Shown here in pieces: positions 16,702-24,929 of a stretch of 64,000 nucleotides of DNA. The translations under genes were made by a program, and so were the position numbers. Below the pieces are notes generated by a model. It did no database searches. It was given only the letters and a program-made list of their open reading frames with translations, and was not told where the DNA came from. The stretch's first letter is position 1; the number at the start of each line of letters is the position of its first letter. The DNA comes from Chloroflexota bacterium (GTDB taxonomy: Bacteria > Chloroflexota > UBA11872): contig JAPOWQ010000041.1 of assembly GCA_026707585.1 (NCBI GenBank), positions 62,001-126,000 on the forward strand, written 5' to 3'.

Positions 16702-17724
16702 ATGCGCGAGCACCTGATTGGGCCGGTAACGGCGGCTGACGAGGTGGGTGCGCTGCGGCCGCGACGGTTGCGGCGGACAGCCGGCCTGCGGCGATTGGTT
16801 CGGGAGACGCGGCTGTCGGTGGACCAGTTGCTGTACCCAATGTTCGTGGTGCCGGGCGAAGGCCTGGAGACCGAGATCGGATCGCTACCGGGGCAGATGC
16901 AGCGATCCGCGGACCGGATTGGCGCGGCGGCTCGCGAGGTGGCAGACGCAGGGATTCAAGGCGTGCTGCTGTTCGGTCAGGCGGCGGTGAAGTCGCCGGA
17001 GGGTGATGAGGCGTCCGCGCCCGATGGGGCGGTGCAACGGGCGATTGGGGCAATCAAGGAGGCGAGCCCGGAGCTGGTGGTCTTCACGGACGTGTGCCTG
17101 TGCGCCTATACGGATCACGGGCATTGTGGGGTGCTGGACGGCCGGACCATCGATAACGACGCGTCGGTGGCGCGGATTGCGGAGGTGGCGCTTTCGCAGG
17201 CGCGGGCCGGCGCGGACGTGGTGGCGCCCTCGGACATGATGGATGGGCGCGTGGGCGCGATCCGGTCGGTGCTGGACGCGGAGGGTCTAACCGAGACCGC
17301 AATCATGGCGTACGCCGCCAAGTACGCGAGCGCGTTCTATGGGCCGTTCCGGGAAGCCTCCGGCTCGGCCCCGGCGTTCGGGGATCGGCGCGGGTACCAG
17401 ATGGACCCCGCCAATGCGCGCGAGGCGCTGCGGGAGGTTGGGCTGGACCTTGAGGAAGGCGCGGACATCGTGATGGTGAAGCCCGCGCTCACCTATTTGG
17501 ACGTGGTGGCGCGGGTTCGCGCCGAGTATGACACGCCGCTGGCGGCCTACCTGGTGAGCGGCGAGTTCGCGGCAATCAAGGCGGCCGCCGAGCGCGGCTG
17601 GCTCAACGAACGCGCGGCGGCGCTGGAGGCGCTAACGGCGGTGGCGCGGGCGGGCGCCGACATCATCATCACCTACTGGGCGCCGGAGGCGGCGGGCTGG
17701 CTGGCCGAGGGGCCAACGCACTGA
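16702..17724 (+). CDS. hemB: Delta-aminolevulinic acid dehydratase (porphobilinogen synthase)
   Basis: 340 residues from ATG 16702; a start at 16630 would add 24 unconserved residues. It has RPRRLRRTAGLRRLVRET, YPMFVVPG, the zinc-binding DVCLCAYTDHGHCG three-cysteine site, APSDMMDGRVGAIR, AYAAKYASAFYGPFREA and the Schiff-base lysine in VMVKPALTYLD. It condenses two ALA to porphobilinogen. The Cys-rich metal site marks the zinc-dependent type. An EamA exporter begins at or just after its stop. Confidence 0.93.
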   Translation: MREHLIGPVTAADEVGALRPRRLRRTAGLRRLVRETRLSVDQLLYPMFVVPGEGLETEIGSLPGQMQRSADRIGAAAREVADAGIQGVLLFGQAAVKSPEGDEASAPDGAVQRAIGAIKEASPELVVFTDVCLCAYTDHGHCGVLDGRTIDNDASVARIAEVALSQARAGADVVAPSDMMDGRVGAIRSVLDAEGLTETAIMAYAAKYASAFYGPFREASGSAPAFGDRRGYQMDPANAREALREVGLDLEEGADIVMVKPALTYLDVVARVRAEYDTPLAAYLVSGEFAAIKAAAERGWLNERAAALEALTAVARAGADIIITYWAPEAAGWLAEGPTH

Positions 17725-17744
17725 CGTCCAGCACCCGTACCGCC

Positions 17745-18605
17745 GTGGTCTTGAGCGCGGCGGCCGCGGCGGCGTTCTCGTTGGGTGCGCCGCTGTCGCG
17801 GTTGGCCGTACCGGTGAGCGCCGCGGAAGTGACGCTGTGGCGGCTCGGGCTGGCGACGCTGGTGGCGTACGGGCTGGCCCGGATGTCCGGCGTCTCGCTG
17901 GCGCACATTCGCGAGCGGCGAACGGCGCTATTGGGCGCCACGCTCTACGCGCATTTTCTGCTGTTCACGCTGGCGGCGCAGACGACGACGACGGCGCATA
18001 CCCTGGCGCTGGTGTACGGCTCGCCGGCGCTGGTGGCGCTGGGTTCGGCGCTGATCCTGCGAGAGCCGCCGCGGGGCATGCAGATCGTCGGCGTGCTGGC
18101 AGCGGTGGCCGGAATCGCGGTCCTGGTTGGGTTTGAGCCGGCCGAAAGTGGTGCGACCCTGGGTGGAGACTTGGCGGCCGCCGGGTCCGGCGCGGCTTTG
18201 GCGGCGTACGTACTGGCGGGGCGCTACTACCGCGGCGCAATGCCGCTATCGGCCTATGTGTTTGCGGTCTACGGATGGGCGGCGCTGCTGGCGCTGCCGT
18301 ACGCGGCGTTCTCTTTTGACCCGGGGGCGTACGACGGGGGGCGCATCCTCGTTCTCGTGATCCTGGGCGTCGTGCCGCTTGGGCTAGGGCATACGCTGCT
18401 CAACGCGGCGCTGCGGCGGGCTCGGGCGACGATTCCCAACGTGATCACCACGCAGGAGGTCACCGGCGGCGTGATCCTGGGAGCGCTGCTTTACGGCGAA
18501 ATTCCGGGGCCGAGCGCCGTGCTGGGGGCGCTGCTGGCGCTGGCCGGGGTGATCGCCGTGGTGGTATTCGGGCGAGGCGAGCGCCAGGTGGAGGTGGGTT
18601 CCTAG
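17745..18605 (+). CDS. EamA/DMT-superfamily transporter
   Basis: About 286 residues with some ten hydrophobic segments in two EamA repeats (AAAAFSLGAPLSRLAVPVSA, LYGEIPGPSAVLGALLALAG). The family exports small metabolites, so this is an inner-membrane permease of unknown substrate. GTG 17745 falls inside the first membrane helix. A CTG at 17721 overlaps the hemB TGA as CTGA and would supply a fuller N-terminus (LTSSTRTAVVLSAAA). The gene ends convergent with, and overlapping by four bases, the kinase gene that follows. Confidence 0.82.
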   Translation: MVLSAAAAAAFSLGAPLSRLAVPVSAAEVTLWRLGLATLVAYGLARMSGVSLAHIRERRTALLGATLYAHFLLFTLAAQTTTTAHTLALVYGSPALVALGSALILREPPRGMQIVGVLAAVAGIAVLVGFEPAESGATLGGDLAAAGSGAALAAYVLAGRYYRGAMPLSAYVFAVYGWAALLALPYAAFSFDPGAYDGGRILVLVILGVVPLGLGHTLLNAALRRARATIPNVITTQEVTGGVILGALLYGEIPGPSAVLGALLALAGVIAVVVFGRGERQVEVGS

Positions 18606-20632
18606 GGGCGAAAGCGCATGGTTGCGACCGCGCCGGGCGCGTCCTGCCGCGGGGCGATGTCGAAGTCGCCATCCAGATTGCGCTCCACCAGGTTGCGAAC
18701 GATCGTGAGGCCCAGCCCCTGATCGCGCATCAGGCTGAAGCCTTCGGGCAGCCCGATGCCGTCATCCTCGATCGAAATGGCCAGCCGGCCGTTGTGCGCG
18801 GAGGCGTCAACGTGAATGCGGCCGGTGGTTCGTCCGGCCATGCCGTGCTCCACGGCGTTCCAGAGCAATTCATTGATAACCAGGGCAAAGACCGTGGCCT
18901 TTTCGGATTGGATGCGGCCGGGTCGGGCCTCCACCGTGATTTCGATGCGGCGTCCGCTGGCATTCAGGTCGCCGCGCAGCATGTCGGCCATCGAGTCGAT
19001 GATCTGGTGCACCGTGGTCTGCCCGATGGCGTCCTGCGACAGCAAGTCGTGAACGCGGGCCATGCCGCCGATGCGGCCGGCGCTGAGCTTGAGCAGGGTG
19101 GAGGCTTCCTGGGTTTCGGTGCGGCGGGCCTGCATTTCCAGCAGGGACGCGATGGTCTGCATGTTGTTCTTGACGCGGTGATGCATCTCCTGGAGCAGGA
19201 TCGACTTGGTTTCAAGCCCCTGCCGCACCTCCTCGAAGAGGCGAGCGTTCTCGATTGCGATGGCCGCGTGGTTGGCGAAGGTGAAGGCCAGGTCCACCTG
19301 TTCCTGGGTGTACTCGTGTGGCGCGGGGCTGTAGAGGCTGATGGCGCCGACCGCGCGGTCCCGCAAGATCAGCGGCACGCTGAACAGGGCGCCGTAGCCT
19401 TCGGTGGCGATCAGTTCGCGGGTCGCGACCAGGCGCGCGTCGTTCATGGCATCGTTGACGACTACCGGCGCGCGGGTGGCAACGGCCCGTCCGACCACGC
19501 CGTCGCCAATGCCCAGGCTGTGCCGACGGTAGGCGTCGCCCAGGTTGTAGGAGGCCACGATGCGCATGCGCCGCCCGTCCTCGTCCACCTGCCAGATCGC
19601 CGCCTTGTCAACCCCAATGAGTTGCGCGGCGGATTGGGCGATCTGCGCCAACACGGACTCCGGTTCCAGGTCCGTGGTAAGCGTTCGGGCGAGATTCTGG
19701 ACGGTGGTGAGCTGCTCAATCTTGCCGTGCAGAGCGTCGTCCGTCTGCCCGTGGAGGCGGGCGTTCTCAACGGCGATGGCCAACTGGCCGGCCGTGATCT
19801 CGGCGAAGCGGACTTCCTCGTCCGTAAAGTCGCGGAACTCCGGGCTGGCCATGCTCAGGACGCCGATCAGGCGCTCGACCGTGAAGAGCACGATGGGGAC
19901 GACGAGGAAACTGCGCAGATCCTCCTCGCCCAGGCCGGGGACGTATTTGAAGCGGGGGTCGCTCCAGGCGTCACGCACGGCCACGGGCTGGCCGACCTGG
20001 GCCGCCCAGCCGATGATGCCTTCGCCCAGGGCCAGGGTTGTTTGGCCCACGGCTTCCGGATTGAAGGCACGGGTAGCGCTGAGGATCAGGCGGCCGATGG
20101 CCTCGTCGTAGAGGTAGATGGTCACCTCCGAGACGCCCAGGTGGTCGGAGACGGACTCGACGGTGGCCAGCAGGACCTCGTTCAACTCCAGGGAGGAGTT
20201 GATCACGCTGTTGATCCGGTCGAGGGCACGGACCGTGTTGTCGAGCAGCCGCTCGCGTTCGGTCGGTGTGGCGTTGATGGGGACAATGGCGTCATACCCG
20301 CGCACGAGCGCCTGCACGGCGGCCGTCTGCAACTGGACGAGTTCGTCGACCATGGCCTCGTGCTGTGACGGCGCTGCGGTGCGCAGCACTGCGGCGCCCA
20401 GGGCGCCCATGCGTTCAAGGGCTGTGGCCAGCAGGCCCGAGAGGGAGCCTCCGCGCTCGGCCACCGTAGTGCCGGCATTCTCGATGTGGCGCAGAAAGGC
20501 GCGGTTCGCGCGCAGCTGCAACAGCAGCCGGCCGGCGTCCACCATGGAGGCGTCCAGCTCGGCATCGGCCTGGTCGGCCAGCCAGCGGGCGAACTGCCGG
20601 CCCTGGTCAGTCCCGTCTCGAACCTGGGTCAC
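18602..20632 (-). CDS. GAF-domain sensor histidine kinase (HisKA_2 type)
   Basis: 676 residues, soluble. An alpha-helical N-terminal region (about 1-150) is followed by two GAF domains (about 155-300, LGEGIIGWAAQVGQPVAVRDAWSDPRF; about 325-475, GIGDGVVGRAVATRAPVVVNDA). Next are a HisKA_2 phosphoacceptor (LLQEMHHRVKNNMQTIASLLEMQ, His near residue 500) and a HATPase domain (VINELLWNAVEHG, DDGIGLPEG, GLGLTIVRNLVE). There is no membrane segment, so it senses a cytoplasmic ligand or partner. It sits 54 bases downstream of ftsZ on the same strand. No response regulator lies in the window. Confidence 0.88.
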   Translation of the reverse strand: MTQVRDGTDQGRQFARWLADQADAELDASMVDAGRLLLQLRANRAFLRHIENAGTTVAERGGSLSGLLATALERMGALGAAVLRTAAPSQHEAMVDELVQLQTAAVQALVRGYDAIVPINATPTERERLLDNTVRALDRINSVINSSLELNEVLLATVESVSDHLGVSEVTIYLYDEAIGRLILSATRAFNPEAVGQTTLALGEGIIGWAAQVGQPVAVRDAWSDPRFKYVPGLGEEDLRSFLVVPIVLFTVERLIGVLSMASPEFRDFTDEEVRFAEITAGQLAIAVENARLHGQTDDALHGKIEQLTTVQNLARTLTTDLEPESVLAQIAQSAAQLIGVDKAAIWQVDEDGRRMRIVASYNLGDAYRRHSLGIGDGVVGRAVATRAPVVVNDAMNDARLVATRELIATEGYGALFSVPLILRDRAVGAISLYSPAPHEYTQEQVDLAFTFANHAAIAIENARLFEEVRQGLETKSILLQEMHHRVKNNMQTIASLLEMQARRTETQEASTLLKLSAGRIGGMARVHDLLSQDAIGQTTVHQIIDSMADMLRGDLNASGRRIEITVEARPGRIQSEKATVFALVINELLWNAVEHGMAGRTTGRIHVDASAHNGRLAISIEDDGIGLPEGFSLMRDQGLGLTIVRNLVERNLDGDFDIAPRQDAPGAVATMRFRP

Positions 20633-20686
20633 GCGTCGGACCTTCCGTCAGCCGCGGTCAGCCCGCGGCGCCCCTGCCTGACGAGC

Positions 20687-21856
20687 TTAGGACGGCGAAC
20701 GGCGCCGCAGAAAGGCCGGCACGTCGACCTGATCGTCCGCCAGGCCTTCGCGTCGCGCCGCGCGCGTGGCGCGGCCACGCCCGTGCCGGGCAACGTCCGG
20801 GGAACCGGCGGCCTCGAACCCCGTCGCGATCAGCGTGACCCGGATCGCCTGGCCCATGCGCGGGTCGACCACCGTACCGAAGATGATGTTGGCATCCGCC
20901 GCGGCGACCGCGGTCACGTGCTCGGCCGCAGCGTTGATCTCGGCAATCGCCACGTCGTCCGAGGCGGTGATGTTGATCAGCACGCCGCGGGCGTCGTCGA
21001 TGGAAGTGTCGAGCAGCGGGCTCTCCATCGCCTGGCGGACCGCTCGCAGCGCACGCTCTTCGCCCGCGGCTTCGCCCACGCCCATCATGGCGGTGCCCGA
21101 GTCGCGCATAACCGAGCGAACGTCGGCAAAGTCCACGTTGACCAGGCCGGTGGAGGTGATCAGGTCGGTGACGCCCTGCACGCCGCGATGCAACATCTCG
21201 TCAGCCATCACGAAGGCATCGGAGAAGGCGGTGCCGGCGCTGGCGTGTTCCAGCAGCTTGTCGTTGTGGAGCGCGATGCTGGCGTCCACCCGGCTTTCGA
21301 TTTCGGCCAGGCCCTGCCGCGCGACCTGGACGCGGCGCGTGCCTTCGAAGGCGAAGGGCACCGTGACGACGGCGACGGTCAGGGCCCCGGCCTGCATGGC
21401 GCGGTCGGCCAGAATCGGGGTGGCGCCGGTGCCGGTACCGCCGCCCATGCCGGCGGTGATGAACACCATGTCGGCGCCATCGACCAGGTCGGCCAACTCG
21501 TCGCTGCTCTCGCTGGCCGCGCGCTCGCCGAGGCGGGGATCGCCGCCCGAGCCCAGGTGGTCCGTGGCCCGGCTGCCGATCAGGAGTCGGCGGTGCGCGT
21601 TGGATGAGGCCAGATCCTGGGCGTCGGTGTTGACGGCAATGAACTCCACGCCGTCGAGCTCGGCGGCGACCATGCGGTTGACCGCGTTGTTGCCCGCGCC
21701 GCCAACGCCAATGACGCGTATGTCCGTGAGGCCGGGTACCGACTCCCTCGACTCGGGATCCAGGTTGTGGTGCAGGATTCGCGGTACCAGGTTGTCCGGC
21801 CGCCGCAGGTCGTCCAGCCGGTCGGGGTCGAACCCGCCGCGGTCCCTAGGCGGCAC
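20687..21856 (-). CDS. ftsZ: Cell division protein FtsZ
   Basis: 389 residues from a GTG. GTP-binding IRVIGVGGAGNNAVNRM, FIAVNTDAQ, AGMGGGTGTGATPILAD and the T7 synergy loop NVDFADVRSVM are all intact, and the tail ends with the DVPAFLRRR peptide that contacts FtsA or SepF-type partners. A Pro/Arg-rich N-terminal extension of about 45 residues precedes the core. It polymerises into the division ring. Its start overlaps the end of the parA-like gene by 11 bases, so the two are expected to be co-expressed. Confidence 0.95.
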   Translation of the reverse strand: MPPRDRGGFDPDRLDDLRRPDNLVPRILHHNLDPESRESVPGLTDIRVIGVGGAGNNAVNRMVAAELDGVEFIAVNTDAQDLASSNAHRRLLIGSRATDHLGSGGDPRLGERAASESSDELADLVDGADMVFITAGMGGGTGTGATPILADRAMQAGALTVAVVTVPFAFEGTRRVQVARQGLAEIESRVDASIALHNDKLLEHASAGTAFSDAFVMADEMLHRGVQGVTDLITSTGLVNVDFADVRSVMRDSGTAMMGVGEAAGEERALRAVRQAMESPLLDTSIDDARGVLINITASDDVAIAEINAAAEHVTAVAAADANIIFGTVVDPRMGQAIRVTLIATGFEAAGSPDVARHGRGRATRAARREGLADDQVDVPAFLRRRSPS

Positions 21857-22622
21857 GTGACCGCACCTCCGCCGCCAGGGTCTCGTAGGCCTTCACCGCC
21901 CGGCGGGCGCCGCGATTGGCGCTGCCGGCGGCGAAGATTGAGACACCGGTGCTGGCCGCTTCCAGGATCTTGCTGTTGGTCGGGATGTCGGACTCGAAGA
22001 CGCTGGCCCCCCAGCGCTCGCGCAGGTATTCGGCTACGGTCTTCTCTTCGCGCAGCCGGCGGTCGAACTTGCTGAGGACTATGCCGAGAACCTTCAGACG
22101 CGGGTTGAGGAAGGTCACCTCCTCAATGCTCTCATTCAGCATCTGCAGCCCTTGCAAGGAGAAGAATCTGGCTTCCGTAGGAATGATGACCCATTCGGCC
22201 GCGACGAGCGCGTTGATGGTCAGCACACCCAGCGACGGCGGGGTGTCAAAGAGGATGTAGTCGTAGTCCGTGTCCACGCGCAGCACGTGCTCGCGCAGGC
22301 GCAGTTCGCGTCCCAGCTTGGTCTGCAACGTGGTCTCAACGCGGGCCAGTTCTGGTGAGGCCGGTACGACATCCACAATGCCCCCGGCCGGGTCGTTGAC
22401 TCGATAGCGGGGCAGTTCAACGTCGCGATTCAGCAGGGCGTCGGCCAGAGTGGCGTCCATCACGCGTTCAACGCCGAACGAGGCGGTGAGATTGGACTGC
22501 GGATCGCAGTCGATGACAAGCAGCCGAGAGCCGGCCCGCGCCAGGGTGGACGCCAGGTTGGATGTGGTGGTCGTCTTGCCAACGCCGCCCTTCTGGTTGG
22601 CGATGGCGATAGTCACGGCCAT
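21846..22622 (-). CDS. parA: ParA/Soj-family ATPase
   Basis: 258 residues. The ATG at 22622, behind GGAGG, starts the family directly with the deviant Walker A motif (MAVTIAIANQKGGVGKTTTTSN). Other signatures are VIDCDPQSNLT, YDYILFDTPPSLGVLT, PTEARFFSLQGLQML and GIVLSKFD. Family members position chromosomes or division sites. No parB gene or parS-like site is seen here, and it is coupled to ftsZ, so a MinD-like role in placing the Z ring is possible (inference). Confidence 0.88.
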   Translation of the reverse strand: MAVTIAIANQKGGVGKTTTTSNLASTLARAGSRLLVIDCDPQSNLTASFGVERVMDATLADALLNRDVELPRYRVNDPAGGIVDVVPASPELARVETTLQTKLGRELRLREHVLRVDTDYDYILFDTPPSLGVLTINALVAAEWVIIPTEARFFSLQGLQMLNESIEEVTFLNPRLKVLGIVLSKFDRRLREEKTVAEYLRERWGASVFESDIPTNSKILEAASTGVSIFAAGSANRGARRAVKAYETLAAEVRSRAA

Positions 22623-22772
22623 GGGGAGCCTCCACGGAAGCGTCGCCCACCGGCCCCCACGGCGACGAACTGAAGCGGATGCTATGCCAGACAGTTCCTG
22701 GCAGTCAACATAAGTTTGGTCGGCTGACACGCCGATGCCTCATGCTAGCCTCGGTTTCGTGCGGCCGGACGC

Positions 22773-23744
22773 GTGAGGGCGATGGCTTCGATGGGCACGA
22801 CGGCGGTGCCATCGCTGGCTGTGAATCTGGCCCCCGGCCATCCGCGCGGGCTGTGGCTCCGGGCGCCCGTGCTCACCGCCTCTGGCACGTTTGGCTTCGG
22901 CGACGAGTACCGGGACATCGTGAACCTGGCCGCACTTGGCGCCATCATCACGAAAACGGTGACGCCCGAGCCTCGCGAGGGCAACCCGACCCCGCGCACG
23001 ATTGAGACGCCCTCCGGCATGTTGAATTCAATCGGCCTGCCGAACCCGGGCGGTGCGGGCGCGGTGCGGGAGAAGGCGCCGATCTGGCGGGATTTACCGT
23101 GCCCGGTCGTTGTCAGCATCGCGGCCCACGATCCCGAGCGTTGGACCTCGCTCGCGGCCCGATTCGATGGCCTGGACAACGTGGTGGCCATCGAGGCCAA
23201 TCTGTCCTGCCCCAACGTGGCCGGCGGGCTGGACTACTCCACCGATCCGACCACGACCGCCGCGACGGTCAACGCTGTGCGCCGGGGCGTCTCCCTGCCG
23301 GTCATTGCAAAGCTCTCGCCTAACGTGACGGACTTGCGGCCAATCGCCCGCGCCGCCGAGGACGCCGGAGCCGACGCCCTGTCCCTGATCAACACCCTGC
23401 TGGGCATGGTGATCGATACGAAGGCGGCACTGCCGTTCCTGGGGGCGGGTGTTGGCGGGCTGTCAGGCCCGGCCATCCGGCCGCTGGCGGTGCGGTGCGT
23501 ATATGACGTGGCGGGGATGGTTTCGATTCCGGTTATTGGCATGGGCGGGGTGGCGACCACGGACGACGCGCTGCAGTTCCTGATGGCCGGCGCCTCCGCG
23601 GTGCAGGTCGGCACCATGACGTTTCGCGAACCGCGCACGGCGGAGCGCATCGTTGATGGCCTGGGCGCATACCTGGAGAACCGCGGCTTTGCATCCGTTT
23701 CCGACGTCGTCGGGCTGGCGCGGCCGGAACGGTTCAGCGGCTGA
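22773..23744 (+). CDS. pyrD: Dihydroorotate dehydrogenase, class 1B-like
   Basis: About 323 residues; ATGs at 22782 and 22791 are equally plausible starts. LRAPVLTASGTFGFGDEY, LGAIITKTVTPEPREGNPTP, SGMLNSIGLPNPG, IEANLSCPNV, VIAKLSPNVTD and SLINTLLGM are PyrD-B features. The C-terminal FMN-binding part reads PVIGMGGVATTDDALQFLMAGASAVQVGT. It oxidises dihydroorotate to orotate in pyrimidine synthesis. Its usual electron-transfer partner PyrK is not in the window. Its 3' end overlaps the convergent YchF-like gene. Confidence 0.9.
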   Translation: MRAMASMGTTAVPSLAVNLAPGHPRGLWLRAPVLTASGTFGFGDEYRDIVNLAALGAIITKTVTPEPREGNPTPRTIETPSGMLNSIGLPNPGGAGAVREKAPIWRDLPCPVVVSIAAHDPERWTSLAARFDGLDNVVAIEANLSCPNVAGGLDYSTDPTTTAATVNAVRRGVSLPVIAKLSPNVTDLRPIARAAEDAGADALSLINTLLGMVIDTKAALPFLGAGVGGLSGPAIRPLAVRCVYDVAGMVSIPVIGMGGVATTDDALQFLMAGASAVQVGTMTFREPRTAERIVDGLGAYLENRGFASVSDVVGLARPERFSG

Positions 23745-24780
23745 AATGGACCTGGATTACCTCGGCGTCTGAGACCTCGTAGTCGCGACCGACGCGGCGC
23801 AGGTGCCCGCGCTCGCGCAGGGCGGCCATTGAGCCAGCCGCGATGAGGTCGTCCGCCGCCACGGCGTCGGCCCGAATAAAGCCCGCGGCCAGGTCCGTGT
23901 GGATGGCGGCCGCGGCGTCCAGCGCGGTTGCGCCGCGCGGGAGCAGCCAGGCATTCACCGAGCGGGAGTTGCCGGTGTAGAAGGTTACGTGGTCGAGCGC
24001 GCACCTGAGCGCCCGGCCCAGGCGCTGCGAAGCCACGCCCGGCAGATCCAGGTCGGCCCTGAATTCGGCGGCGTCTTCCACTGAGAGATCGTCAAGTTCA
24101 GCTTCGGTGGCGGCCGCGATCACGCACCAGTCGTCCTGGTGCGCCGCGGCACGCTGTGCGTCAGTGGCGGCGGCTTCGTCGTCGGGGGCGTTGCAGGCCA
24201 CGGCGCAGGGTTTGGCGCCCAGCAGCCCGAAACCGCGCAGGCTGGCCGCTTCGCGCGTCGAGAGCCCCTCGAGGAGCGGGCGTTCCGCTTCCAGGGACTC
24301 GCGGGCGCGGGTCACAACGTCCAGCTGCTCGCCTGCCTCGCGGCGCTCGACGCGCGGACCGCTGGTCACCCGCGCTTCGAGTCGCTGCTGCGCGGGTTCG
24401 AGGATCGCCAGGTCCAGTACGGCCAGTTCGATCCGGAGAGCGGAGGCACGTTGGGCGGCGGCTTTGAGGCCACCCTGACCGGAGACGACCAGCAGGAGTG
24501 CGTCGGCGGTGCGCAGGCGGCCGATCCACTCGGCGTTCGGCGCGTCGCCGGCAGCCAGCGCGTGGCCCGGCGCGTGCCAGAGCGTGAAAGAAGCCGGAAC
24601 CGTCTGCGCCGCGCGAAAGACCCGCCGCAGGTCTGGAAGGCGCGAATCTGGCAGGGCCATGACGCCGGTCTCGACGCCCAGACGCCCCTGCGGCGAGCCG
24701 ATGACGTGCCGGCCCACGGCGGCGGCGAAGGCGGTATCGACGCCGGCTTCGTAGTCGCCGGCAAGCGCAACGTCGGGCAC
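23734..24780 (-). CDS. YchF-like protein with degenerate GTPase domain and TGS domain
   Basis: 348 residues. The C-terminal 85 residues are a clear YchF TGS domain (HVTFYTGNSRSVNAWLLPRGATALDAAAAIHTDLAAGFIRADAVAADDLI). The order of elements before it also follows YchF, including a helical hairpin (about 120-190). The nucleotide-binding motifs are lost: the P-loop position reads GDYEAGVDTAF where YchF has GLPNVGKSTLF, the G3 region reads HAPGHA instead of DIAGL, and the G4 region reads CNAPDD. YchF/OLA1 proteins bind ribosomes and hydrolyse ATP; this one probably cannot. It may be a pseudo-enzyme paralogue that keeps ribosome or RNA binding. Confidence 0.75.
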   Translation of the reverse strand: MPDVALAGDYEAGVDTAFAAAVGRHVIGSPQGRLGVETGVMALPDSRLPDLRRVFRAAQTVPASFTLWHAPGHALAAGDAPNAEWIGRLRTADALLLVVSGQGGLKAAAQRASALRIELAVLDLAILEPAQQRLEARVTSGPRVERREAGEQLDVVTRARESLEAERPLLEGLSTREAASLRGFGLLGAKPCAVACNAPDDEAAATDAQRAAAHQDDWCVIAAATEAELDDLSVEDAAEFRADLDLPGVASQRLGRALRCALDHVTFYTGNSRSVNAWLLPRGATALDAAAAIHTDLAAGFIRADAVAADDLIAAGSMAALRERGHLRRVGRDYEVSDAEVIQVHFSR

Positions 24781-24929
24781 GTCAGGCGGCGCCCCGGGGC
24801 ACTCTCATCAGACGCTCATGTGGCAGGCCCGCAAGGCGAAGTTTCGCGCCAATTCGTCCTGGCAACGGCCATACGGTCGAAGTGACTCCGGAACGGGCGG
24901 AGTGGCCCACGGGACAAAGGAGTTCCAGG

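Noticed and set aside
21846-22760. parS-like sites or a parB gene near the ParA gene
   Set aside because: No GTTTCACGTGAAAC-like palindrome and no ParB-type frame are visible.
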